A stretch of 35,350 nt of DNA from positions 1 to 35,350 of the forward strand of contig CADASI010000085.1 in the NCBI GenBank assembly GCA_902790525.1, written 5' to 3'. Made by a program: the position numbers and the translations under genes. The notes beneath the pieces are model-generated. The model made no database searches and had not been told where the DNA came from. It saw nothing but the letters and a program-made list of their open reading frames with translations. Shown here piece by piece: positions 15,777-23,735 of this stretch (the stretch's first letter is position 1; every line of letters begins with the position of its first letter). This stretch comes from an uncultured Eubacteriales bacterium (lineage in GTDB: Bacteria; Bacillota; Clostridia; Christensenellales; Aristaeellaceae).

Positions 15777-15957
15777 CCGGGGGGGACGCTGTCCCCCCCG
15801 GACCCTCCTGCCCGGGGGCGCTGCCCCCGGGACCCCCGCCAAAGGGGATGATCCCCTTTGGAATCCCCAGTCGCGGGGGCGCTGCCCCCGCACCCCTGCC
15901 AAAGGGGCAGCGCCCCTTTGGAAACCCCAATCGCGGGGGCTCCGCCCCCGCACCCCC
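15777..15957. repeat. Array of six hairpins after deoC (array H2)
   Basis: It starts two bases after the deoC TGA. The hairpins in order have stems CCGGGGGGGAC (GCT loop), CCCGGGGGC (GCT loop), CCAAAGGGGAT, CGGGGGC (GCT loop), CCAAAGGGGC (AGC) and CGGGGGC (TCC). Spacers alternate between ACCCNCCTGC/ACCCCTGC types and AATCCCCAGTCG/AAACCCCAATCG types. Modules 3-6 match array H1 (read on the minus strand) almost base for base, differing mainly in the loops. The array ends just before the ribosome site of the next gene. Confidence 0.82.
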
Positions 15958-15972
15958 GTGAGGAGGATATGA

Positions 15973-16590
15973 ATGAAGGTATTGTTGATCAACGGCAGTC
16001 CGAGGGCGGAGGGCAACACGGCCCTGGCGCTTCATGAGATGGAAAAGGTCTTTTCGGAGCAGGACATTGAGGTGGAATACGTGCACATCGGCAACAAAGC
16101 CATCCGCGGCTGCATTGCCTGCGGCAAGTGTGCCAAGCTGGGCAAGTGCGTGTTTGACGACGCGGTGAACGAGATCGCCCCGCTGTTTGAGGAAGCGGCG
16201 GGCATCGTGGCGGCGGGCCCGGTGTACTACGCCTCGGCCAACGGCACGCTGGTATCGTTCATGGACCGGCTGTTCCACTCGACCCCCTTTGACAAGACCA
16301 TGAAGGTGGGCGCGACGTTGGCGGTCTGCCGCCGGGGCGGGGCTTCGGCGACCTTTGACCAGATCAACAAGTATTTCACCATCTCCAACATGCCCGTGGC
16401 CTCCAGCCAGTACTGGAACTCGGTGCACGGCCGCGCGCCCGGCGAGGCGGCGCAGGACGCCGAGGGTCTCCAGACCGTGCGGGTGCTGGCCAGGAACATG
16501 AGCTTCCTGATGAAGTCCATCGCCCTGGGCCGGGAGAAGTACGGCCTGCCGGAGACGGAAGCACACGAATGGACGCACTTTATCCGATAG
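15973..16590 (+). CDS. Iron-sulfur flavoprotein (NADPH-dependent FMN reductase family)
   Basis: A 205-residue flavodoxin-fold protein. The FMN phosphate loop is LLINGSPRAEGNT at the N-terminus, and the substrate/flavin loop is GPVYYASANG. A compact cysteine cluster, Cys47-x2-Cys50-x2-Cys53-x5-Cys59 (RGCIACGKCAKLGKC), suggests a 4Fe-4S cluster as in methanogen and clostridial Isf proteins. It probably moves electrons between ferredoxin-like donors and a small acceptor; the partner is unknown. ATG 15973 follows GAGGAGG, immediately downstream of hairpin array H2. The Gre factor gene begins 12 bp after its stop. Confidence 0.85.
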   Translation: MKVLLINGSPRAEGNTALALHEMEKVFSEQDIEVEYVHIGNKAIRGCIACGKCAKLGKCVFDDAVNEIAPLFEEAAGIVAAGPVYYASANGTLVSFMDRLFHSTPFDKTMKVGATLAVCRRGGASATFDQINKYFTISNMPVASSQYWNSVHGRAPGEAAQDAEGLQTVRVLARNMSFLMKSIALGREKYGLPETEAHEWTHFIR

Positions 16591-16602
16591 GCGGGGCGGC
16601 AG

Positions 16603-17106
16603 ATGTACAACGAACTGAGCGAAGTGGACATCCGGAAGATGCAGGAGGAGATCGACTACCGCATGCGCGTGGTCCGGCCCAAATGCGTGGAGGACGTGGC
16701 CACGGCGGCGGCCTTCGGCGACCGCAGCGAGAACTACGAATACAAGGCGGCCAAGCAGGAGCTGCGGCGCTGCGACAGCCGCCTGCGCTACCTGCGGCGG
16801 ATGATCGCCACCGCGAAGGTGGTGAAGTCCGACGCCCGGGAGGGCGTGGCCGGGCTGTTCGACCGGGTGGAGCTCTACTACGAGGACGAGGGCGACACCG
16901 AGACCATCACCCTGATGACCACCCTGCGGGAGGACGCCATGAACGGCATCATCTCCAAGGAATCCCCGCTGGGCCGGGCCGTCATGGGCAAACGGGTCGG
17001 CGACCGGGTTCTGGTGAAGGTGTCGGACGACGTGCAGTACTACGTGCAGATCCGCGCCATCCACAAGGGCTCGGACGACGACAGCCTGCCGATCCATTCA
17101 TTCTGA
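16603..17106 (+). CDS. GreA/GreB-family transcription elongation factor
   Basis: A 167-residue protein that would enter the RNA polymerase secondary channel and stimulate cleavage of backtracked transcripts. The N-terminal coiled coil carries the acidic tip pattern AFGDRSENYEYKAAKQE, comparable to GD-x-x-EN-x-EY of GreA, so the catalytic acidic residues are kept. The C-terminal FKBP-like domain has SPLGRAVMGKRVGDRVLVKV. It is slightly longer than GreA (about 158), with a short polar C-terminal tail. Whether it is the main GreA or a paralogue cannot be decided from this window. It is probably co-transcribed with the flavoprotein gene 12 bp upstream. Confidence 0.88.
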   Translation: MYNELSEVDIRKMQEEIDYRMRVVRPKCVEDVATAAAFGDRSENYEYKAAKQELRRCDSRLRYLRRMIATAKVVKSDAREGVAGLFDRVELYYEDEGDTETITLMTTLREDAMNGIISKESPLGRAVMGKRVGDRVLVKVSDDVQYYVQIRAIHKGSDDDSLPIHSF

Positions 17107-17140
17107 ATCAAAAAACCATGCGATACAGGAGGAAAACGCT

Positions 17141-18433
17141 ATGAAATTTGAACTGCTGCACCCCGCGGACCAACTGGTGATGATCATCTCCCGCATTTAC
17201 TACTACGGCATGACCACCATGTCCGGCGGCAACCTGTCCATCCGGGACGACAACGGCGACATTTGGATCACCCCCTCGGGCATCGACAAGGGCAACCTGT
17301 CCCGCGCCGACATGTGCCAGGTGAAGCCGGACGGCACCGTCATCGGCCCGCACCGGCCCTCTGTGGAGCTGCCGTTCCACCAGGAGATCTACCGCCGCCG
17401 CCCGGACCTGAAGGCCATACTGCACGCCCATCCGCCGACGCTGGTGGCCTTCTCGCTGGCCCGCGTGATCCCCAACATCGCGCTGATCCCCAACGCCACC
17501 GAGGTCTGCGGCAAGGTGACCTACGCCAAGTACGAGGTGCCGGGCTCCAAGAAGCTGGGCGAGTACATCGCCGAGGAGTTCAGCAAGGGCTTCAACACCG
17601 TGATGATGGAGAACCACGGCGTGGTCATCGGCAACAAGGACCTGTTCAGCTGCTTCATGGCCTTTGAGACGCTGGACTTCTGCGGCCGCCTGGAGATCGA
17701 CGCCAAGAAGCTGGGCACGCCCAAGGCCCTCACCGAGGACCAGATCGACATCGACCGCTCCATCACCAGCCCCAGCCTGGACGAGTACATCCCCGGCTCC
17801 CACTCCTCCGAGGAGTGCGCCGGCCGCCGCGACCTGTGCGAGCTGATCCACCGCTCCTACGACCAGCGGCTGTTCACCTCCACCCAGGGCACCTACTCCA
17901 TGCGGCTTAGTGACGGCAGCTTCCTGACCACCCCCTACAACAAGGACCGGAAGTACATCGAGCCCGAGGACATCGTGCACATCAAGAACGGCATGCGCGA
18001 GATGGGCAAGAAGCCCAGCCGCGCCACCCGGCTGCTGGAGGAGATCTACAAGACCCATCCGGGGATCAACGCCATCATCATCGCCCATCCGCCGGCCATC
18101 ATGTCCTTCGCAGTGACGGACGCCGAGTTCGACTCCCGCCTGATCCCCGAAAGCTACATCAGCCTCAGGGACGTGGTGCGCATCCCCTACGCCGCCAGCC
18201 GCCTGGACGTGGAGGGCACGGCGAAGATCTTCGACGCCAAGCATCCCGTGGTGATCGTCAACAACCAGTGCGTGATCGTCACCGGCACGAGCCTGCTCAA
18301 CGCCTATGACCGCCTGGAGGTGCTGGAGTATTCCGCCGCCGCCATGATCGCCGCCAAGGACATCGGCGAGGTGGTGTACATCACCGACGACGAGGTCAAG
18401 GCCATCGAGAAGGCGTTCCATCTGGAAGGTTGA
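17141..18433 (+). CDS. Tandem class II aldolase/adducin-domain protein, second domain degenerate
   Basis: A 430-residue protein with two class II aldolase domains (about 1-210 and 220-430). The first keeps the zinc ligands in LHAHPP and MENHGVV and the acidic residue in SVELPFHQEI, as in fuculose- or ribulose-phosphate aldolases and epimerases. In the second the equivalents are lost: IIAHPP has one His of the pair, the third ligand position reads VNNQCVIV, and the acidic residue region reads SRATRLLEE. The first half is therefore the probable catalytic unit, and the second may be structural or regulatory. Substrate unknown; a sugar phosphate is likely. AGGAGG precedes ATG 17141. It lies 34 bp after the Gre factor gene. 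Confidence 0.85.
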   Translation: MKFELLHPADQLVMIISRIYYYGMTTMSGGNLSIRDDNGDIWITPSGIDKGNLSRADMCQVKPDGTVIGPHRPSVELPFHQEIYRRRPDLKAILHAHPPTLVAFSLARVIPNIALIPNATEVCGKVTYAKYEVPGSKKLGEYIAEEFSKGFNTVMMENHGVVIGNKDLFSCFMAFETLDFCGRLEIDAKKLGTPKALTEDQIDIDRSITSPSLDEYIPGSHSSEECAGRRDLCELIHRSYDQRLFTSTQGTYSMRLSDGSFLTTPYNKDRKYIEPEDIVHIKNGMREMGKKPSRATRLLEEIYKTHPGINAIIIAHPPAIMSFAVTDAEFDSRLIPESYISLRDVVRIPYAASRLDVEGTAKIFDAKHPVVIVNNQCVIVTGTSLLNAYDRLEVLEYSAAAMIAAKDIGEVVYITDDEVKAIEKAFHLEG

Positions 18434-18445
18434 TTTTGATTTGTG

Positions 18446-18507
18446 ACGGTTCAGTCCGGATGCGCGTTGTAGGGGCGATGCCCCCATCGCCCGCCGGACT
18501 GAACCGT
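18446..18507. repeat. Nested palindrome: GTAGGGGCG element inside a 14-bp perfect inverted repeat
   Basis: The outer arms ACGGTTCAGTCCGG (18446-18459) and its exact complement (18494-18507) enclose GTAGGGGCGATG and CATCGCCC (18469-18492), a GTAGGGG-type hairpin. It lies between the aldolase stop and the ribosome site (GAAGGGGAG) of the PHP gene and could act as a terminator-like structure. Confidence 0.8.
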
Positions 18508-18541
18508 CGCGGCAATACAGATCGAAGGGGAGAAATACCGC

Positions 18542-19724
18542 ATGCCCAGGACGCGCGAGGAACTGCTGAGGCTGCTGAACGCCGAAAACGGACTGGATAA
18601 CCTTAAAATGCTGCTGGAGACCGAGCCCCTGCCGCCGGTGGGTCGGGACGTGAACAACCACATCCACACCACCTACTCCTTCTCGCCCTATTCGCCCACC
18701 GCGGCGGTGTGGTTCGCGCGGGCGGCGGGGCTGTGCACCTGCGGGCTGATGGATCACGACTCCATCGCCGGCGCGGGGGAGTTCCTCGCCGCCGCGCAGG
18801 CGGCGCGCATGGGCGCGACCATCGGCCTGGAGTGCCGGGTGAGCTTCAAGGACACCCCCTTCGGGGACCGGAAGCTGAACAACCCCGACCAAAAGGGCAT
18901 CGTGTACATGGCGCTGCACGGCGTGCCCCACGACAAGGCCGCGGGGCTCAACGACTTCTTCGCGCCCTACCGCGAGAAGCGCAACGACCGCAACGATCCC
19001 GCTATCCAACTACAACAGGGGCGGGTCCGTCACCGAGCGGCACCTGTCCAGCGCCCTGGCCCTGCGCATGATCGACGTGATCGGCAGGGGGCAGGGGTTG
19101 GTGGATTTCATCAAGAACGAGTTGAAGCTGCCCATCTCCGGCAGGATTGAGGGCTACCTGCTGGACGAGCAGAACCCCCACATGATGTACGACCTGCTGG
19201 GGTGGATCAAGAGCCAGTTGATCAGCCGGTTCTATATTGACGCCGACGCGGAGTGCCCGGACGTGCGGGACATACTGCGGCTGGCGGACGACATCGGCGC
19301 GATCCCCGCCTACGCCTACCTGGGCGACGTGGGGGACAGCGTGACCGGCGACAAGCGCGCCCAGAAGTTCGAGGACGACTTCCTGGACGAGCTGGTGGCG
19401 TACATCGCCAGGCTGGGCTACCGGGCCGTGACCTACATGCCCAGCCGCAACACCAAGGCCCAGCTGCGCCGCCTGCGCGCGCTGTGCGAGCAGCACAAAC
19501 TGTTCCAGATCTCCGGCGAGGACATCAACCAGCCCCGGCAGTCCTTCGTCTGCGAGGCCCAGCGGGACCCCGAGTTCGCCAACCTCTACGAGGCCACCTG
19601 GGCCCTCATCGCCCACGAGTGGCGCGCCACCGCCGACCCCGAGGACGGCCTGTTCACTGCGAAGTCCGCGGCGTGCTGGCCCGATCTCAACGACAGGGTC
19701 AGGGCATTCGCCGCGCTGGCTTAG
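18542..19724 (+). pseudogene. PHP-domain metal-dependent phosphoesterase, broken by an internal deletion/frameshift
   Basis: Two frames together encode one protein. The first part (18542 to about 19000) has a PHP domain with NHIHTTYSFSPYSP, LMDHDSIAGAGEF and GLECRVSF. The second part (about 19000-19724, another frame) continues with LSNYNRGGSVTERHLSSAL, RFYIDADAECPDVRDILR, AYAYLGDVGDS and GEDINQPRQSFVCEA. The join falls at 18985-19005, next to the direct repeat CGCAACGAC/CGCAACGAT. Homologues, as I recall them, have roughly 20 more residues here, which suggests loss of about 60 bp plus a frame change rather than a single-base slip. Without the shift the first frame ends at 19150 in unrelated sequence. 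ATG 18542 follows GAAGGGGAG. An assembly error would explain it equally well. Confidence 0.75.
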
Positions 19725-19945
19725 GGGGGACGCTGTCCCCCCTAAGAATCCCCCTGCTTAGGGGATTGAATCCCCTAAGAACCCCCAGTTGCGCCGCTGA
19801 CGCGGCGCGGGGGAACGAATATTCTGTTTTGCCTTGCGCCGTGAAGCGGCGCAAAATAAGGGATTTTTAAGGGACGATGTCCCTTAAACAGGAGGTCCAG
19901 GAGGACAGCGTCCTCCTGGCGGGGGTCCGGGGGCGGCGCCCCCGG
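19721..19945. repeat. Array of seven hairpins after the PHP gene (array H3)
   Basis: The first hairpin, TTAGGGGGGAC-GCT-GTCCCCCCTAA (19721-19745), contains the PHP stop codon TAG in its left stem. Others follow with stems TTAGGGGAT, TGCGCCGC (imperfect), TTGCGCCG, AAGGGAC, CCAGGAGGAC and GGGGGC, each with a 1-4 nt loop. Spacers such as AATCCCCCTGC and AACCCCCAGT repeat the alternation seen in array H2. The array runs to nine bases before the next start codon. Confidence 0.8.
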
Positions 19946-19953
19946 GCGTTGCT

Positions 19954-20802
19954 ATGAAGGCCAAGATACAGATCATCATTGCCATGGCGCTGTACGGCAC
20001 GCTGAGCGTGTTCGTGCGCAACATACCGCTGCCCTCGTCGCTGGTGGCGCTGTGCCGGGCGGCCATTGCGCTGGCGGGCCTGCTTATATTGCAGGCGGCG
20101 CGGGGCAAATTGCCGCGGCTTCGGGACATGGGCGGCGACGTGGCGCTGCTGTTCTTGTCGGGCGCGGCGATGGGCTTCAACTGGATATTCCTGTTTGAGG
20201 CGTACAAGCACACCACGGTGTCGGTGGCGACGCTGAGCTACTACTTCGCGCCGGTGCTGGTGATGGCGCTGTGCCCGATACTGTTTAAGGAGCGCATGAC
20301 GAAGAAGCAGGTGCTGTGCTTCGTCGGCTCCACGGCGGGGCTGATCCTCGTGGTCAACGTCGGCGGCTTCGGGGGCGGCGCGCACGTGAAGGGCGTGGCC
20401 TTCGGGCTGGCGGCGGCGGTGCTGTACGCGACGGTCATACTGATGAACAAGCGGATCACCCGCGTCTCCGGCATCGACCGGACGATCATGCAGTTCGCCG
20501 CGGCGGCGCTGGTGCTCTTGCCCTACGTGCTCATGACCACCGGCGCGCGCTTCGACGGCATGACGCCCCTGGGCTGGGCGTGCCTTATGTGCGTGGGGCT
20601 TTTGCACTCCGGGGTGGCCTACGTGCTGTACTTCTCGGCGCTTCGGACCCTGCCGGGACAGGAGGCCGCCATACTCAGCTATATCGACCCGCTGGTGGCC
20701 GTGCTGATCTCACTGACGGTGCTCGGCGAGCCCGTCACCGCGCTGCAGATGCTCGGCGGGGCGATGATACTGGCATTCACGCTTGCCAATGAAATCCGAT
20801 GA
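19954..20802 (+). CDS. EamA-family (DMT superfamily) transporter
   Basis: A 282-residue integral membrane protein with ten hydrophobic segments in two EamA repeats (about 1-135 and 145-282). Family features are LVALCRAAIAL in the first half and SGVAYVLYFSALRTLPGQEAAILSYIDPLVAVLIS in the second (17 residues of that stretch are the typical helix 8-9 signature). It probably exports or exchanges small metabolites; the substrate is unknown. ATG 19954 fits the family start, but there is no Shine-Dalgarno between the last hairpin of array H3 and the ATG; AGGAGG motifs occur only inside the array. Its stop overlaps the Nudix gene by four bases (ATGA). Confidence 0.88.
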   Translation: MKAKIQIIIAMALYGTLSVFVRNIPLPSSLVALCRAAIALAGLLILQAARGKLPRLRDMGGDVALLFLSGAAMGFNWIFLFEAYKHTTVSVATLSYYFAPVLVMALCPILFKERMTKKQVLCFVGSTAGLILVVNVGGFGGGAHVKGVAFGLAAAVLYATVILMNKRITRVSGIDRTIMQFAAAALVLLPYVLMTTGARFDGMTPLGWACLMCVGLLHSGVAYVLYFSALRTLPGQEAAILSYIDPLVAVLISLTVLGEPVTALQMLGGAMILAFTLANEIR

Positions 20803-21203
20803 ACGATATGTCTGATAAAAGGGAGAGGCTGCTGGTCGTCGCCGGGGTCGTCGTCCGCGGCGACAGGATCATGCTGTGCCAGCGCCGGCCCGAGGTCCAC
20901 AACGGTTTGAAGTGGGAGTTCCCCGGCGGCAAGCTGGAGCCGGGCGAGAGCCCCGAGGCGGCGCTTCGGCGGGAGCTTCGGGAGGAGCTCTCCATCGACG
21001 TGCGCGTGGGCCGCATCGTCGACGCCGTGTACCACCGCTACCCCGACCGGGACGTGTTGCTGCTGTTCTACCGGTGCGAGATCACCGGGGGCGCGCCGAT
21101 CCCCGTCGACTGTAACGCCGTCGAGTGGCCCAGGATCGAGGATGTCCCCCGCTACGATTTCGCCGACGCCGACAGGGTGTTCGTGGAGCGGAATTTGGCA
21201 TAA
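20799..21203 (+). CDS. Nudix hydrolase, MutT-like
   Basis: A 134-residue Nudix protein of the MutT type, probably hydrolysing oxidised nucleoside triphosphates such as 8-oxo-dGTP. The Nudix box spans GGKLEPGESPEAALRRE then LREELSID; the metal-binding REL-x-EE is intact, while the final Gly of the consensus is Ser, a substitution I consider tolerated in the family. The strand VVAGVVVRGDRIMLCQRRP at the start and WEFPGG before the box are typical of MutT. ATG 20799 overlaps the EamA stop (ATGA), suggesting coupled translation; ATG 20808 is an alternative. Substrate assignment is by family only. Confidence 0.88.
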   Translation: MNDMSDKRERLLVVAGVVVRGDRIMLCQRRPEVHNGLKWEFPGGKLEPGESPEAALRRELREELSIDVRVGRIVDAVYHRYPDRDVLLLFYRCEITGGAPIPVDCNAVEWPRIEDVPRYDFADADRVFVERNLA

Positions 21204-21248
21204 AGCAGGGAGCTGCCTCAAAACGACAACAATGCAATGCAATCGCCC

Positions 21249-21312
21249 GTAGGGACGCCATTCATGGCGTCCGCGAATACCCGGGCGGGCGCCGCATCGG
21301 CGCCCCTACGCA
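21249..21312. repeat. GTAGGG-type palindromic element
   Basis: CGTAGGGACGCC at the left and GGCGCCCCTACG at the right enclose two internal palindromes (GACGCCATTCATGGCGTC; CGGGCGCC/GGCGCCC). The right part, 21282-21315, is the exact reverse complement of 26139-26172. Position: between the Nudix gene and the rny terminators. No ORF. Confidence 0.75.
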
Positions 21313-21360
21313 TGTTCCACGCATCGAAGGGCAAGTCGCAGAGTGGAATAAAGATCGGGC

Positions 21361-21407
21361 AAAAAACACGCCCATCCATCCCTTGAATCTGTGGGGATGG
21401 ATGGGCG
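21361..21407 (-). terminator. Intrinsic terminator downstream of rny
   Basis: A 14-bp perfect stem CGCCCATCCATCCC/GGGATGGATGGGCG with an 11-nt loop. Read on the minus strand it is followed by GTGTTTTTT. It is the second of two tandem hairpins after rny. Confidence 0.8.
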
Positions 21408-21440
21408 GTTTCGTTGTGGCGTTGCGGCAGAAATGAAACA

Positions 21441-21481
21441 CCGGAGTTTTGCCCCTCGGATCTATGGGGGCAAAACTCCGG
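21441..21481 (-). terminator. First of two tandem hairpins downstream of rny
   Basis: A 15-bp perfect stem CCGGAGTTTTGCCCC/GGGGCAAAACTCCGG with a 10-nt loop, 39 bp after the rny stop. The following TGTTTCATTT on the minus strand is a weak U-tract. The loop plus adjoining bases (CCC-TYGRATCTRT-GGGG) match those of the second hairpin, while the stems are unrelated. Confidence 0.65.
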
Positions 21482-21519
21482 CATTTTGTCGCGGTAGCGA
21501 TTGGTCGACGGCCCTGCCG

Positions 21520-23061
21520 TTACTTGGCGAACTCGACCGCGCGGGTCTCGCGGACCACGTTGACTTTGATCTGTCCGGGGTACTCCATCTCGGCCTCGAT
21601 GCGCTTGACGATCTCGCGGGCGAGGATCAGCGTGCCGGCATCGTTGACGTCCTCGGGCTTGACGATCACGCGGATCTCGCGGCCCGACTGTATGGCGTAG
21701 CAGGACTCCACGCCGTCGAAGGAATTGGCGATGCCTTCGAGCTTCTCCAGGCGCTTGATGTAGTTCTCCAGCGACTCGCGCCGGGCGCCGGGGCGCGCGG
21801 CGGAGATGGCGTCGGCGGCCTGCACCAGCACGGCTTCGACGGACTTGGGCTCCACGTCGCCGTGGTGGGCCATGATGGCGTTGACCACCAGGTCGTTCTC
21901 GCGGAACTTCTTGGCGAGGTCCGCGCCGATGGTGACGTGCGTGCCCTCGACCTCGTGGTCGATGGCCTTGCCGATGTCGTGCAAAAGGCCCGCGCGCTTG
22001 GCCAGCGTGACGTCCGCGCCCAGCTCGGCGGCCATGACGCCCGCCAGGTGGCTGACCTCGATGGAGTGCCTGAGCACGTTCTGGCCGTAGGAGGTGCGGT
22101 AGCGCATCCGGCCCAGCAGCTTCACAAGCTCCGGATGGATGCCGTGCAGGTTGGTCTCGAAGATGGCCTGCTCGCCGGCCTCGCGGATCTGGTTGTCCAC
22201 CTCGCGGCGGGCTTTCTCCACCATTTCCTCGATGCGGGCGGGATGGATGCGGCCGTCCATGATGAGCTTCTCCAGGGCGATGCGGGCGACCTCGCGGCGC
22301 ACCGGATCGAAGGCGGAGATGATGACAGCCTCCGGGGTGTCGTCGATGATCAGATCGACGCCGGTGGCAGTTTCGAGGGTGCGGATGTTGCGGCCCTCGC
22401 GGCCGATGATGCGGCCCTTCATGTCGTCGTTGGGCAACGCCACCACGGAGACGGTGGTCTCCGCCACGTGGTCGGCGGCGCACTTCTGTATGGCCAGGGA
22501 GACGATGTTGCGTGCCTTCTTGTCGGCCTCCTCCCGGGCCTGGGCCTCCACCTCGCGCACCATCACGGCGGCGTCGTGGTAGGCGTCCTTCTGGATGCGG
22601 TCCACCAGGATCTGCTTGGCCTCGTCGGCGGTCATGCCGGCGATGCGTTCCAGCTCGGCCTTCTGGCGGTCGTGCATCTCCTGGGCCTCGGCCTCGAGGC
22701 GCTCGGCTTCGCGATACTTGTCGTTCAGCGCCTCCTCCCGGGCCTCCAGATTGTCAAGCTTCTTGTCAAATTGCTCTTCGCGCTGGTTCACCCTGCGCTC
22801 CAGCCGCGACACCTCGTTGCGGCGGTCACGAACTTCTTTATCAAGCTCCGACTTCAAGCGGATGATCTCTTCTTTGGCCTCCAGGACGGCTTCCTTTTTC
22901 TTTTCCTCCGCCTTGTGGGTGGCTTCCTCCAGCATGTTGGTGACGAATTCCTCGGTTTGCCCGATCTTCTTTTCCATGCCGTTCTTGCGGTAGAAATACC
23001 CGGCCACCAGGCCAATAACCAACGCAATCAGCGCAATCAATGCGACGATTGCAGGACTCAT
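21520..23061 (-). CDS. rny: Ribonuclease Y
   Basis: A 513-residue membrane-anchored endoribonuclease that starts decay of many mRNAs in Gram-positive bacteria. Features in order: an N-terminal transmembrane helix (about 5-23), a long charged coiled coil (about 25-195), a KH RNA-binding domain ([17 protein letters not shown]), and an HD phosphohydrolase domain ([36 protein letters not shown]). Length is normal for RNase Y. AAAGGAGG lies about nine bases before ATG 23061. It is monocistronic, followed by two tandem hairpins. The AT-rich 180-bp region upstream holds its promoter, but no convincing -35/-10 pair stands out there. Confidence 0.96.
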   Translation of the reverse strand: MSPAIVALIALIALVIGLVAGYFYRKNGMEKKIGQTEEFVTNMLEEATHKAEEKKKEAVLEAKEEIIRLKSELDKEVRDRRNEVSRLERRVNQREEQFDKKLDNLEAREEALNDKYREAERLEAEAQEMHDRQKAELERIAGMTADEAKQILVDRIQKDAYHDAAVMVREVEAQAREEADKKARNIVSLAIQKCAADHVAETTVSVVALPNDDMKGRIIGREGRNIRTLETATGVDLIIDDTPEAVIISAFDPVRREVARIALEKLIMDGRIHPARIEEMVEKARREVDNQIREAGEQAIFETNLHGIHPELVKLLGRMRYRTSYGQNVLRHSIEVSHLAGVMAAELGADVTLAKRAGLLHDIGKAIDHEVEGTHVTIGADLAKKFRENDLVVNAIMAHHGDVEPKSVEAVLVQAADAISAARPGARRESLENYIKRLEKLEGIANSFDGVESCYAIQSGREIRVIVKPEDVNDAGTLILAREIVKRIEAEMEYPGQIKVNVVRETRAVEFAK

Positions 23062-23240
23062 AAGCGCACATTCCTCCTTTATCTCAATTTATGATCAACG
23101 AAATTCTTTAGCCTTGCAAACATACCTATTCACATTCTACACGACTAACATATTTATTTTACTCTTCCGTTAATATGATGTCAAGCGAAGATATCATTAC
23201 CGAAACTTTATGATTGTGGCAATTCGACAATATTATGACC

Positions 23241-23735
23241 TTATTTTTGACGCCTGTTTGCGTATTCCGCGCGCTTCCGGACGGCCTCGAACACGAAATA
23301 GCCGTCGATATCGCGGATCTTCACCCCGCCGAACACCGCGATCAGCCTGTTTTTGTACCACTCGCGGCGCTTGGTGACCATCATCAGCCGCCCGCCGAGC
23401 TTCAGGCGGTTGAAGCCCTTTTCGATGAACGCCTTCGCCACGGAAAAGTCCGATTGATAGGGCGGGTTGGACAGTATGAGGTCGAAGCCCGCGGCGTCGA
23501 GCTGCTTAAAGCCGTCGGACAGCGCGAGGGTCACGCCGGGCACGCCGTTATCCAGGGCGTTCTGACGGGCGGTCTCCACGGCCAGGGGGTCAACGTCGAC
23601 GAGCCACACGTTCTCCTGCCCGCACTTCTTCGCCGCCACGATGCCCACCACGCCGCAGCCGCAGCCCAGGTCCAGCACCTTCATGCCGGGCTCAAAGCCC
23701 GCCGCGGACAGCATCGCCAGCGTGCCGCGGTCCAC
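23241..23735 (-). CDS. Class I SAM-dependent methyltransferase (RsmC/small-domain type), 5' end frameshifted
   Basis: The open frame gives about 164 residues with the SAM motif VLDLGCGCGVVGIVAAK, acidic residue VDVDP, and the catalytic NPPY motif (LILSNPPYQSDF) typical of MTS-type N-methyltransferases acting on rRNA guanine or adenine. The frame begins at GTG 23735 with no ribosome site. Upstream, another frame starts at GTG 23787 after AGGGGGG and reads VTVIRAEVLAG. Removing one base from the G4 run (plus strand C4, 23754-23757) joins the two into VTVIRAEVLAGLFSPGHVD, as expected for this family. So the gene is either disrupted by a +1 insertion or carries a sequencing error. If real, the protein would lack about 17 N-terminal residues. 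Confidence 0.75.
   Translation of the reverse strand: MDRGTLAMLSAAGFEPGMKVLDLGCGCGVVGIVAAKKCGQENVWLVDVDPLAVETARQNALDNGVPGVTLALSDGFKQLDAAGFDLILSNPPYQSDFSVAKAFIEKGFNRLKLGGRLMMVTKRREWYKNRLIAVFGGVKIRDIDGYFVFEAVRKRAEYANRRQK

Noticed and set aside
15103-17097. 664-codon minus-strand frame opposite deoC, array H2 and the flavoprotein
   Set aside because: Antisense shadow; its central part is the translated hairpin array and it has no ribosome site.
18990-19010. Programmed ribosomal frameshift in the PHP gene
   Set aside because: There is no slippery heptamer at the join and residues appear to be missing, so a deletion explains it better.
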